Assembly: GCF_000003815.2 (NCBI RefSeq)
Contig: NC_049987.1
Span: forward strand, 4,179,963-4,243,962
Reading direction: 5' to 3'
Source: Branchiostoma floridae
Lineage: Eukaryota; Chordata; Leptocardii; Amphioxiformes; Branchiostomatidae
DNA: 64,000 nucleotides
This document shows positions 1 to 29,100 of this stretch, one piece after another. A model generated the notes under the pieces. It was not told the origin of the DNA. It saw only the letters and a list, made by a program, of their open reading frames with translations, and ran no database searches. Positions within the stretch are counted from its first letter, which is position 1. Each line of letters begins with the position of its first letter. The translations under genes and the position numbers were made by a program.

Positions 1-408
1 TTGTTCAACTTCTGGCGCATTTCGCATCAAAACATGGGTTTTCTCAGGTGGGTATGACATAAACAAAATGTATTCCGCATCACCCTCGGTCCCAGCCCGT
101 TCCGCGGTCAGACTTGTACCACGGGTGATACGGAATACACCATGTTGTATTGGAATACACCATGTTGTATTCTGTATGAATAGACTGATCACATAGCCCT
201 GCTCACCTCTGTTAAAACTTAAATAAGCAAGTTGAAACAAATTCAAACGTTTGACAGACATGCAGCCACTCATCCATTGGTCAAATCTCAAATTGGCGTA
301 CTATGATTGGTTGAACCGTGCGCTACTTGTGATGGACAATTTATTTATTTACTTACTAAATATGTATCTTAAGGGTAGTCCCTTCAGTTATTTTTTAACT
401 GATTTCCA
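1..408. repeat. Unique left flank with an AT-rich TIR-element fragment
   Basis: No exon was recognised here. Bases 41-170 resemble two other places in the window (about 22612-22748 and 50067-50205): all have a GTATTCCG/TACAACA-type end and a central GGGCGAT or GGGTGAT block. They look like members of one short inverted-repeat family. Homology to the second copy of the duplicated segment begins only at about 409. Confidence 0.4.
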
Positions 409-635
409 AGGGAGCCCTTTAATACAAAATCATAACAAATAAAGAAACAGGAAAATTATACAAACATGGGATTGAATAAACGACAAATTATTTATTATAC
501 AATATAAAGCATCCATCAATTCAAGGTCAATAAATGATACAAAGATCTTAGGCAAACTCAAAAGAATAACAGGATTGGTATATTGTTTTCCAAACTGTGC
601 TTTTACAGTACCAATAGAAGTATTTTGTATCATAA

Positions 636-16475
<15,840 letters not shown>

Positions 16476-16865
16476 GAATTTGGAAATGTAACATGACCAT
16501 AATTCTGCTTTGGCCACGATTCTTCATGTTTCCTAACATGTTACCTAACCAGTACCATTTAGTGACTTTCACTGCTTTTGTTTAATGTAATTCTAGTCTC
16601 AGGCCAGTCAGCTAAGATTGTGCGTTGTATTATGTCAATGAAGGTTAGACATTCAGGAATAAGATGCAAAAGATACATGAGCTCAAGAAGCTAGATTAGC
16701 TTTGGGTCAGATTCATAAGTACCTTTTACGAGTCACTGACAAAAGGTAGTTGATACTACCAAAAACATCATACCGTTTGGAAAACTATTCAGTTGCCTGT
16801 GTAACTGTTACCATACATACTGGTAAGATTGTGTGACGTATGTAACATGTACTATGTAAAATTGT

Positions 16866-16871
16866 AATAAA
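16866..16871 (+). terminator. Poly(A) signal AATAAA of CCDC174 copy 1
   Basis: AATAAA about 390 bases after the CCDC174 stop. The same hexamer is kept at the matching place in copy 2 (42057-42062). Confidence 0.6.
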
Positions 16872-16970
16872 CCGTACAAAGTGTCACAGAATTCAGTGGT
16901 TCGACTATTAGTTTATTGGAGTCAAACTGCTCTAGCCATGTAAAATGTTACAGCTACTCTTCCAAGACTA

Positions 16971-17353
16971 CAGTTCTTAGCAACCACCTGGCCATTACGA
17001 CCGAAAATTTCCCCCTTTGACGTAAGCATTAAGCGACCTCTTCACAATGACCACCTGGTCAACGTAACTGCGACCGCCAAAACTTGGGACCAAATCCCTT
17101 AACAACCGTGTCATTTTCAAATCTTGAGGTGTCATGCATTTTCAATGATAACTAGGGTGATTTTGTGCCGAATTTGGCCAGTTTGTGTCGGATTTTGACT
17201 ACCATTACGATATTATGTTTTTAAAAAATATGGCTGCGGATGCACGTGCGTGTGCTTGCAATTTGCCATTAAACACAACGGAAACCATTCAAACTATGCA
17301 TCGGGTATGTTTTGCACTGTCCCCCGAGTGGTCGTCTTGGGCAGGTTTGACTG
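16971..17353. mobile_element. Tc1/mariner-like MITE with TA target, copy 1 only
   Basis: The left end CAGTTCTTAGCAACCACCTG and right end CAGGTTTGACTG are flanked by TA on both sides. Copy 2 has the uninterrupted site at about 42165. The CAGT...ACTG ends with a TA target are typical of the Tc1/mariner superfamily. No transposase is present. Confidence 0.65.
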
Positions 17354-18081
<728 letters not shown>

Positions 18082-18109
18082 TAAGCAAGTTGTCAAACTG
18101 CTAATGTTA

Positions 18110-18190
18110 GGGATGTCCCTGTAGCTCAACTGGTAGCAGCCTCATAGTTGAGCTCCTGGTTCCAATGAGTTGGTAAAGGGGGACCCCAGT
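18110..18190 (+). repeat. tRNA-derived SINE fragment, copy 2
   Basis: Counterpart of 820-905. It has an A-box-like TAGCTCAACTGG and a GGTTCCAATGA B-box-like block. Confidence 0.6.
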
Positions 18191-18343
18191 TTATCTATAC
18201 AATATTGTTAATATTATAAAACTGATACTTCAGGCATACCATCCTGCAATTTACAAATGATGTGTTAAGCAATAGATTTCCCTATAGCAAGAGGGACACA
18301 GTCATTCTGTAAAAAAAGTTCATATATATGCAGCATTTTGGTT

Positions 18344-20182
18344 CTAACTACTCAACCTCTGTTCCATCTGTTCCTCAAGCTCAAAGTAGAAAATTGCTTT
18401 TGAGTAATCACCAAGGTCTCTACAGGCAGTGCACAGATTGTTAAGTACAACTGCAATGTTAGGATGTGCAGTGTTCTCACCATAGATAGGCTGCATCATC
18501 TGTAGTGACTGTTCATAATATATGATTGCCTTTCTATGATCACCAAGGTTCCTCCAGGCACCACCCAAGTTGTTAAGTGTGTTTGCTATGCCAGGATGTG
18601 CAGTGTCCTCACCATAGATAATCCTGTTCATCTGTAGTGATTGTTCATAGTAGCTAATGGCCTTTCTGTGATCACCGAGGTTCCTCCAGGCGACACCCAA
18701 GTTGTTAAGTGAGTCTGCAATGTCAGGATGTTCAGTATCCTCACCATAGGTAATCCTCTTCATCTGTAGTGATTGTTCATAGTAGCTAATGGCCTTTCTG
18801 TGATCACCGAGGTTCCTCCAGGCGACACCCAAGTTGTTAAGTGAGTCTGCAATGTCAGGATGTTCAGTATCCTCACCATAGATAATCCTCTTCATCTGTA
18901 GTGATTGTTCATAGTAGCTGATGGCCTTTCTGTTATCACCAAGGTAATTCCAGGCACCACCCAAGTTGTTAAGTGTGTTTGCAATGTCAGGATGTGTAGT
19001 ATCCTCACCATAGATAATCCTCTTCATCTGTAGTGATTGTTCATAGTAGCTGATAGCCTTTCTGTGATCACCAAGGTTACTCCAGGCGACACCCAAATTG
19101 TTAAGTGAGTCTGCAATGTCAGGATGTGCAGTGTCCTCACCATAGATAATCCTGTTCATCTGTAGTGATTCTTCATAGTAGCTGATGGCCTTTCTGCGAT
19201 CACCAAGGGTCCTCCAGGCACTACCCAAGTTGTTAAGTGACTTTGCAATGTCAGGATGTGCAGTGTTCTCACCATAGATAATCCGCCTCCTCTGTAGTGA
19301 TTGTTCATAGTAGCTGATGGCCTTCCTGTGATCACCAAGGTAACTCCAGGCGGCACCCAAGTTGTTAAGTGAGTCTGCAATGTCAGGATGTGCAGTATCC
19401 TCACCATAGATAATCCTGTTCATCTTTAGTGATTGTTCATAGTAGTTGATGGCCTTTCTGTGATCACCAAGGTGACTCCAGACGGCACCCAAGTTGTTAA
19501 GTGAGTCTGCAAAGGCAGGATGTGCAGTATCCTCACCATAGATAATCCTCTTCATCTGTAGTGATTGTTCATAGTAGCTGATGGCCTTTCTGTGATCACC
19601 AAGGGTCCTGTGGGCGACACCCAAGTTGCTAAGTGAGTTTGCAATGGCAGGATGTGCAGTGTTCTCACCATAGATAATCCTGTTCATCTGTAGTGATTGT
19701 TCATAGTAGCTGATGGCCTTTCTGTGATCACCAAGGTAACTCCAGGCACCACCCAAGTTGTTAAGTGAGTCTGCAATGTCAGGATGTGCAGTGTTCTCAC
19801 CATAGATAATCCGCCTCATCTGTAGTGATTGTTCATAGTAGCTGATGGCCTTTCTGTGATCACCAAGGTCCGTCCAGGCATTACCCAAGTTGTTAAGTGA
19901 GTCTGCAATGTTAGGACGTGCTGTGTTATCACCATAGATAATCCTCTTCATCTGTAGTGACTGTTCATAGAAGCTGATGGCCTTTCTGTGATCACCAAGG
20001 TCACTCCAGGCGGCACCCAGGTTATTCATTAAATCTGCAATGGCAGGATGTGCAGTGCCCTCCCCATAGATATGGTGCACTGTCTGCAGTGACTGCTCAA
20101 AATAACTAACAGCCTTTCTATGATCACCAAGTTTCACCCAAGTGTAACCTAAGGCAGAGAGTGCATTGGCTACATCAATGTG
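18344..20182 (-). repeat. 132-bp coding tandem repeat (TPR array, copy 2)
   Basis: Thirteen full 44-codon units plus a partial, against seven plus a partial in copy 1. First and last units correspond between copies, so about six units were gained or lost internally. Codes for [16 protein letters not shown]-type helices like kinesin-light-chain or nephrocystin-type TPRs. Confidence 0.9.
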
Positions 20183-23100
20183 TGGGGTGTTTTCACCATA
20201 TGTTGATATTTTATTCCGAAGTGTTTCTTCTTTGCACGTCACAGAACTTTGGTAATCACATAGACTTTCGTACACCTCTGCTTTCAGTTCTGAAGAGTTG
20301 TCAAACAAAATGGTCTGATTTTTCTGTGACTGGCTATTGCTCAGTTGTGAGATGACTTTCTTTAATGGCCTTGCCGTGTAATAGTATCTCATGAGCTGCT
20401 GTCTATTTGAGAAGTAAAATACTTTCTTCAGTTTTGCCCCAATGTCAGTATCTCTCGCTATTGATGATAAGGCTGACATGTTTTCCACCTGACCATGATT
20501 GTTCATGTATGTCCGCAGCCTCATTTCTGCTGAGATACTGACCATCACCATCAAGTGATGTGCGTTCTCAGCATTGACGACCCCGCCGTTTTTAAGCTCC
20601 TGAATAGTCTCCCAGATTGTGGTCGGTTGTATGTTATGAAGTAGCGCCCAACACGACACTGCAAGGCTTGAAAAACGATACACTTCTTTCTTTACGTTCA
20701 ACAGACTTGCACTTAGACCTTTGATTTGAAATGTTGGCACATTCTCATTAAGTATAGTGTTTGCCATTACCAATTTGAAAGGAATTGTCCCCTTATTTAC
20801 TTGAAGTTGCTGAGTACAAAGAGACATGTGGTCATCGACCAAGCCCTGTTCTCCTGTGATCAAAGACACATTTCCCAGGATACTAGCAAGGTGGTAGCCT
20901 TTCTTCGAATGGAACGTTATGTCGTCTTTAAGCACCTTGGTCATATTGCTTGGTGTGTGGATAAGTCCTGTGCTGTTACTACCCCTGCCCAGTGGAGTCT
21001 TACATGCATGTGGCATGGCTCCATCAAACGAAAACCCACGTGGTGTAACAGAGTCATAGTACCAGCTGTCTAATGGGTCCCCTGAGAAGAAATTATTTAG
21101 AGACTTAATCCCCATGGCTGGGAGAATGGTTTCTCCCAGATTGATCACTTTGAGGTGCAGATAATGTGTGAGGTTGCGGAAATACTTAGCATTATGTTCT
21201 GTTTCCCCCTCTATCAAAATAGCAAATTCCAGATCAGAGTACGGAGTTACCAACCCTGTGGCTTGTGAACCCAGGCCTATCATGGCATACTTACAGGGAG
21301 GGGGGCCCATAATCTCTATACATTCATCTACAAGCCCAGCTATGAATGTTTTTCTTTGATGAACAATAGTCTCAAACAGTATCTTGATTGCTTCCACTCT
21401 CTTCTTCTCCACTTCTCTTAACTTAGGGTCATCTTCATCAAGGCTGTACGGATCTATTTCCTCATCGATCCTTTTCATTTCTCTCTCCGCACAGTCACGA
21501 TCCTCTTTCAACATCAATTTATGTTTCTCTGTATCATCGATGTGTCCCTTTTGTTCAATATCCAGCACATGCTTAACAAATGATTGGGTTATGGCCTGGA
21601 TTGCTTTCTCGATGTCTTCTCTTTTCGATCTTACCAGTGCTGCATTACAGAGTGCAGCAGCCTTGGTGAAATCACCTCCGTCTTTTGACTGGATTCCTCT
21701 CTTGAGATAGACTTCGCCCAACCTGACAGGGGCTCTGCCTCTGTATTATGTTGACCTGAAACAAAAGATAAAGAAAAATTTTTAATTGGACTCTGACTTG
21801 TCTTCGTCTGTTCGACAAACCTAAAAAAAATTCCACATAAAAATTTAGATGATTTTTTATGCGTCCCTTCACGCACACTTGTGGCATCGTTGAATGTAAC
21901 AGTAACAGTTATTACCTTTGCTTTCCTCCAGATACATATACTTGAGGCACAGGTACAATGGTTAAAGTTTTGAGTATCACTTCTTATTGCATTGCAACTT
22001 TTGTTTGAAATGCCTGGATGGCATAGCCTGGGTACCACCCAAAAAGTAGTTCGCTCCGGCGTTCATTATATACTATATACAGTCGCTTCTAGGTCTGACA
22101 TTCATTATACACTATATACAGTCGCTTCTCTGTGTTTCTGTCTGGGAACGCTGACCATCTTAACGTCATGGAATCGTCCAAATTTTGGCGCTGATTGGTC
22201 CCCACATATTCATTAGCAAATTATGGAATGGGTTCAAGCGCTCGTTCGAACCAGTGTTCCAATACCAGAAAAGCCCCCGTCCCCTTGCACATGCGGGCGC
22301 TGGCCTGTTGTCATCGTCGAAAGTCGGAAGTGCTCTAGAACCCATTCCCTGCTTCGCTCATTAACTGACGTTAGCACCAAACAGTTTGAATGTGCATGCC
22401 TGCAGACGGATAGCAGAAGCAAACAAAGGAGCGAACTACTATCCGGATGGTACCAAGGCTATGGATGGCAGTGATAGAGGCGAGAAATATTTAGAGGCCA
22501 TATCCATACTGTATACAAAGTGCTGTTCATCAATGCAATTTTTTTCAAAGATCTCGCAATTTCTATAGATTAAAAATCATTACACTCTTTGGACTAACGT
22601 TATGTCTACAGAATACAACACGGGGTATTCTGTATCGCCCAATGTACTTGTATGGCCCGACTGCAGGTAGGATTGCCCGAAGGCCGGAGGGCGATCCGAC
22701 CCACGGGAGGGCTGGGACTGAGGGCGATACGGAATACCCTGTGTTGTATTTTATTTATATGTCAAGTACCCAAGAAAACCTAAGTTATTTGCAAAAAAGA
22801 TGTGACATAAACTGCACATGGCGTCAACAACTTCGTCAATTCAAACAAATGAATTGGGCAAAGGAACAAAACAGTTGTTCGAATTTTCGACAATTGTGCA
22901 ATTAAGCGAGTCGAGTCGTTCAAATTGAACTATGGAGCCCCGAACCGTACTGTAAAATATAGATCAGTCGGAGCACCGATATGGAACATACTGTAGATAT
23001 ATACTGGGTATGATATAAAAATACTTACCTTTGACATGAACAGACTTGAGTGCAGCTGCAAAGCTTTTTTCTGCTCTGTCTAGGTCCCCTGTCTGTAGGG

Positions 23101-26100
23101 CCTTGGAACCTTCCTGCAGATGGTCTTCATATGTTCTATGTTTATAAGAAGAATATCATAATTAATATGCATTTTGAAAATCTATTTCAAAATGTATTTT
23201 CTTGGTGATACTTTTAAATCAGCTATCAATATTACAATAAAACAGAATACTGTAACATAAAATTGCTAAAAATGCAAAGAAATTGATATTTCAGATTTCA
23301 ACTTTGCTTATTGTTGTAAATGTATATTATATTAGATGTACTGTTACTGTATTTGATTATATGTAACTAACCTCAAACTTTCATCATCTCCCAGTGGTGT
23401 GATATCTGTGACTTTACTCTCTTCTGAAGCATCACTATTATTTAATGTCTTTCAATAGTTTTGAACACCAATTTTGTTTGCTGCCTCCATTAAACTGTGC
23501 AAAACATGCAAAAGATAGAGATCAACGTAGTCAATTTTGAAGCTAAGTCAGGGCTCTAGCCAGCGTCTGTTTTTCTGTTAATTGACGGAAATTTGCTGCG
23601 TGTGACGGAAAAATTTTAAAACCAAACCTTGACGGACAAAAATCCTTGGTGGAAGCTACAGGCGGCTTGGGGACGCCGTCCACGGCCGTAAAAGCCACAC
23701 ATGCACTGTTTGTTTTGCTATTGTTATTATTGTTGACGAAGTGTGTCGGCGCCCTTTTGCATACAATAATCTCATTTAAAAAAACGTTTTTCAAGGTCTC
23801 AGTTCAGTCTCTGTAACTCCTGGAATAGTATCTTCGTGACAATGGGAATTGGCTGACAGAAAAAAAATTTCGAGCTGGCTAGAGCCCTGAGCTAAGTGTA
23901 AGGTATCTCCACCTTTGTATGTCTGGATGGAGTTGAACATCCTGAGTAACATCAGGCTTTCTGATGTTCCCAAACTGGTGTCCGGCGGTGGGTCGTCTTT
24001 CTCTCGAGCTCATTTTTGATCCTTTTGATGTTGAGTGCTGCAAGATAATTATTTTGATTCACAATTGTCAGCAATTTTTATGCCTTGCACTCCACTACAA
24101 CGTGTATACTTTATGTTATTAATATATATAGAAAATACATGTATGTTAATCTTTTGGTAAGTCATGCTCTTTTTTTGCATTAATTCTACACTTATTGTAT
24201 GCTGTATACCAGATCTTTACACATTTGATGAGTGAGGCACACACAGCCTTAACACAGCAGGAAAATCTCCTGGCCAATGGGTCTAATTATAAATAACATT
24301 TTTGTGGCAGTAGTGTACACTGGTCTTGGTCTTCTCTAAATCCTTGCACAATCATAGATTGGCTGATGGCTTATCCAATGTTACGGTAAATTTTCAGGAA
24401 AAAAACTTAAGATATCCTTGAGATAGCATTACGCTCATACACTCTCAGAGTGTATCATTTTGACATGTGATTATGACAACTACTATATATTGTAACTAAT
24501 CTATCTCACCATAGTAGTATAGTAGGGACAGGATGAGTCCCATTATTCTGGCGGTGCAAGGTGGTGCAGGTCAAAGGTCATCGCCTGCCGATATTATTTA
24601 TTCAGGTATAGCAGGTCAGAGGTCAAATATGATTTATTCAGGCGGCGCAAGTGTAAGGTCAGATATTATGTATTCAGGCGGAGCAGGTCATAGGTCACAT
24701 ATTATTTATTCAGGCGGAGCAAGTGAAAGGTCAGATATTATTTATTCAGGCGGAGCAAGTGAAAGGTCAGATATTATTTATTCAGGTAGAGCAGGTCAGG
24801 GGTCGGTCAGATATTATGTATTCAGGCGGAGCAAGGTAACTATGACAACCCCACCCCACCCCAAATGAACCTCCCCCTCTCCAATCGTGAATGACATACC
24901 CTTATTTGGCCTGGTTCTAAGTCTCTGTGGTATAAAATAAAGATGACAATGACCGTTTGATTTTTTCCGTTCTTTTATTCTCTACTTTTAAAAGTCAGCA
25001 TCCAACGTGAACTTTTGCTGTTCAGAGGAGGACATCACGCCCATCTTCTGGTACTCCCCCACCCTCTTCTCAAAGAAGTTGGTCTTTCCCTCCAGAGAAA
25101 TGTTCTCCATGAAGTCAAAGGGGTTCTCGCTGTTGTAAAGCTTACTGCACATGAGTTCCCCCAGCAGCCTATCTGCGACAAATTCGATGTACTGTTTCAT
25201 CAGGTCTTGATTAATCCCAATCAGCCTCACGGGAAGAGCTTCCGTCAGGAACTCTTGCTCAATCTTAACAGCATCGTCGATAATCTGGTGAATGCGCTCC
25301 TCACTAGGCTTATTGATCAGATAGCTGACCATAAGACAGGCAAAGTCGGCGTGCAGACCCTCGTCTCTACTGATCAGCTCATTAGAGAAAGTCAGCCCCG
25401 GCATGAGCCCTCTTTTCCTCAACCAGAAAATTGCTGCGAAGGCCCCGGAGAAAAATATCCCTTCCACAGCGGCAAACGCAACCACACGATCCCCAAAAGT
25501 GCTTTTCTCGTCTCCACTCCATCTAAGGGCCCAGTCAGCCTTCTTCTTTACACAAGGTATGGTCTCAATGGCACTGAACAGATGCTCTCTCTCATGCGGA
25601 TCCTTCACGTAGGTGTCGATTAAGAGACTGTACATTTCAGAATGAATGTTCTCAATGGCAATCTGGAAGCCATAGAAGCACCTTACCTCAGTCACCTGCA
25701 CCTCTTTGGTGAATCTCTCTACCAGATTTTCATTCACGATACCGTCACTAGCTGCAAAAAACGCCAGGACGTGTTTGATAAAGTGTTTTTCGTTGTCATT
25801 CAGACTCTCCCAATTCTCCAAGTCCTTAGAGAGATCAACTTCCTCCGTTGTCCAGAATGATGCTACGGCCTTCTTGTACATGTGCCAGATGTCGCGGTAT
25901 TGGATGGGAAAAATGACGAAGCGTCTGGAGTTTTCACGCAGTAGGGGCTCACACTGCATCTCTCGGTCTACAGAGACCTTCAGTGCGGACTCGTTAGGCT
26001 TCGGTGGCTGCGCTGGAAGCATCATGCGGCGGTTCTGTTAGCAAAAAAAGGAAGACCTTTTATCTGGTCTGTCACCATGTATTTGCATATTTACATTTGC

Positions 26101-29100
26101 TTCAGACGAGTCGGTACTCTGATTGGTCCAGATATACAGAGTTTAGGGGGGATACGTAATTTCTTAGCTCAAGTCGGGGTGAAACAAAGGTCAGCCTGAA
26201 GGGGTCGCATAATCCGGGCGGCTTCATCGTTATATGTCACATACTAATGAACCTATTTGAACGTAAAGGTAAGTATCACGTGTGAACATATGCCATGCAC
26301 ATACATGCATTGAATCATTGCTTTGGAGTCGCTATACGTCTTGCTCCGGAGTAGCTCCGGAGTAGGTATTGCGATAGGTATTGTGTTGTTCTGAATTATT
26401 CTTTTGTCGGTAGCGTTATGATTATCCTTTTTATCTGCATCCCTTCTAGTTCATATCCCTGCGGTATCATCGAGTGCATATTTCCACCGACCGTTGGTTG
26501 CTTCTCACGGCATAAACAATGCCTATTTTACGTCTTTTGTTTCAATTCGGGAACCGTCTTTGATCGTGGTCTGGTCTTAAGGGTGGTCGCGGCGTTTATC
26601 TTTCTGAGAACGGCACTGATTGATGACTTACCGTCTTTCCCACCAACTCTGTTATGATATCACCATGGTTACACGTACACATCCCTATGGGGGTACCAAC
26701 TCATCAGTTGTTGAAAGGGCCGAACAGATCTATTCCCACGCCGAAAACAATGCCCTGATAATTGTGCCTTCTTTCCCACCAACTCTGTTATGATATCACC
26801 ATGGTTACACGTACACATCCCTACGGGGGTACCAACTCATCAGTTGCTGAAAGGGCCGACAATGAATATAAGATCTGTTCCCACGCCGAAAACAATACCC
26901 TCATAATTGTGCCTTTTGTCTTCGTGCTTCGTCCCAGACGCCGTGCATATTTTCCGGGATGTGGGGGAAACCCCTGACACCACCTATTGTTCTAGATCTC
27001 TATAAAACTCTAAGAGCCAGGGCGAAATTTAGTTGACCATCGGCGTGGGAACTGCGAGGACGTCTCGGCTCTACTGATATCTCTCTTCTGCGCCGGCCAC
27101 CTCCGCAAGCTGGACAGCCATCGCCCGGTAAGTCTGTCATCATGTTTTCTTTAAGTCTTTCCTCTTGCAACCATAGACCGAAAGAGGCTAACAGTCTTTA
27201 GGCCGATACATGCTTTGAGGGTTGTGTTGTTGTTTGTATATTGACCAAAGAGCTCGATTAGGTGGACGCAACTTTGTTGGACGTATAGACTAGTATTGGA
27301 AAACGGCTTTTCTGTCCGTTGTTTTAACATGTCGCTTTAGTTTGGGGCACTGTCTCAAGAGAGAAGGACCCGGGGTTGTGAAGTTTTGTCCCTCTAACCA
27401 AAATTTATTGTTCGACCAAAGCAAGGAATGAAGAATCGCTCAAATAGACAAAAGTTGTTTGCAACCCGGGTAAAACTAGAATATATGTTACTGTATTTTC
27501 TCTGCATCAAAACGTGTTTTGAATCAAAACGTGTTTTGAAAAAAAAAAAAAAACTGTTGCAAAGGTTGTACCAGGTCATTTTTGTTTAGCTTTCGTGTGG
27601 AGTATCGTGTTATGTTTGACACTAGGGGATTCGTGTGAGAACGTTACGAAAACTCTTGCTGTTGTTGTTGTGTCATGTTTGTAGTAAATTTCTTTAAGTA
27701 AAAAAAATACGCCCTAGATTATGTGATACGCTTTATGTTATGTCGAATGCTACCTATGTCATTACCAACTTTGAAACGTAACAGTACGTGTGTCACAGTT
27801 TTGTACCGAAAGTTTTCGCCGCTACCAAAACAAGTATTCGACCGGCAAAAAAACGATTTTGTTCGTTTACAAAGAGCACCGAACCCCTTTCTTTGTCATG
27901 GAATACTGATGAGTGTGCGGTCGTCGTTCTAACAAAAGCACTGGAGTGTTGTACAAATTCAGCGTTTCAAACAAAGCTTTGTATGTTCTTTCAGAACCCA
28001 GCAATGATCAAGAGTACAGTCAACTAGTCATGGCGTTTACTTGTGAAACGTGCGGAAAAACCTTTGCCCAAAAACGTAGTCTCACCCGTCACCAAAAGTC
28101 CCACGACACCACGACCTACCTCTGCGAGATCTGCGACCGTCTAACCTATAAACCTATAACCGTCTCGACAGTTTTAAGCGTCATCAAAAGCAGCACGACC
28201 CGACCGCACCCACGCACGAGTGCGATTTTTGCGGCAAAAAGTTTTCTAGACGAGACAGCCTACTTCAACATCGGCGGCTGCACGAGAAACCCAGGCCGGC
28301 ACCCACGTTTTGGTGCCGACCGTGTAACGTGGCGTTTGACACGCNNNNNNNNNNNNNNNNNNNNNNNNNNNNNNNNNNNNNNNNNNNNNNNNNNNNNNNN
28401 NNNNNNNNNNNNNNNNNNNNNNNNNNNNNNNNNNNNNNNNNNNNCTCCTTCCGGATAAGAAGCTGCCCGCAGGGCCTAGTTTAATTCGGCCGATCGTTGG
28501 CCCAATCGCATAAACAATCCACATCAGCCATTTGCCCAATATGGTCACAGGGACGTTGAGCAACACGGGGCGTCTACTGCTAGTGCACGGAAAAGGGTTT
28601 CCTCCGCAGACGGGGCCGGGCCGTGTCAAACGCCACGTTACACGGTCGGCACCAAAACGTGGGTGCCGGCCTGGGTTTCTCGTGCAGCCGCCGATGTTGA
28701 AGTAGGCTGTCTCGTCTAGAAAACTTTTTGCCGCAAAAATCGCACTCGTGCGTGGGTGCGGTCGGGTCGTGCTGCTTTTGATGACGCTTAAAACTGTCGA
28801 GACGGTTATAGGTTTATAGGTTAGACGGTCGCAGATCTCGCAGAGGTAGGTCGTGGTGTCGTGGGACTTTTGGTGACGGGTGAGACTACGTTTTTGGGCA
28901 AAGGTTTTTCCGCACGTTTCACAAGTAAACGCCATGACTAGTTGACTGTACTCTTGATCATTGCTGGGTTCTGAAAGAACATACAAAGCTTTGTTTGAAA
29001 CGCTGAATTTGTACAACACTCCAGTGCTTTTGTTAGAACGACGACCGCACACTCATCAGTATTCCATGACAAAGAAAGGGGTTCGGTGCTCTTTGTAAAC

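Noticed and set aside
24533-24868. 111-codon open frame over the 36-bp repeats
   Set aside because: A 36-base period is a multiple of three, so the frame stays open by chance. The peptide is a simple repeat.
25015-25623. 202-codon open frame antisense to RNR2 (and its mirror 31341-31949)
   Set aside because: Opposite strand of a highly conserved gene. Composition follows the RNR2 codons and no homology is recognised.
28445-28619. Open frame across the unique centre of the palindrome
   Set aside because: Next to Ns, no zinc-finger pattern continues in that frame, and the length is too small to support a gene.
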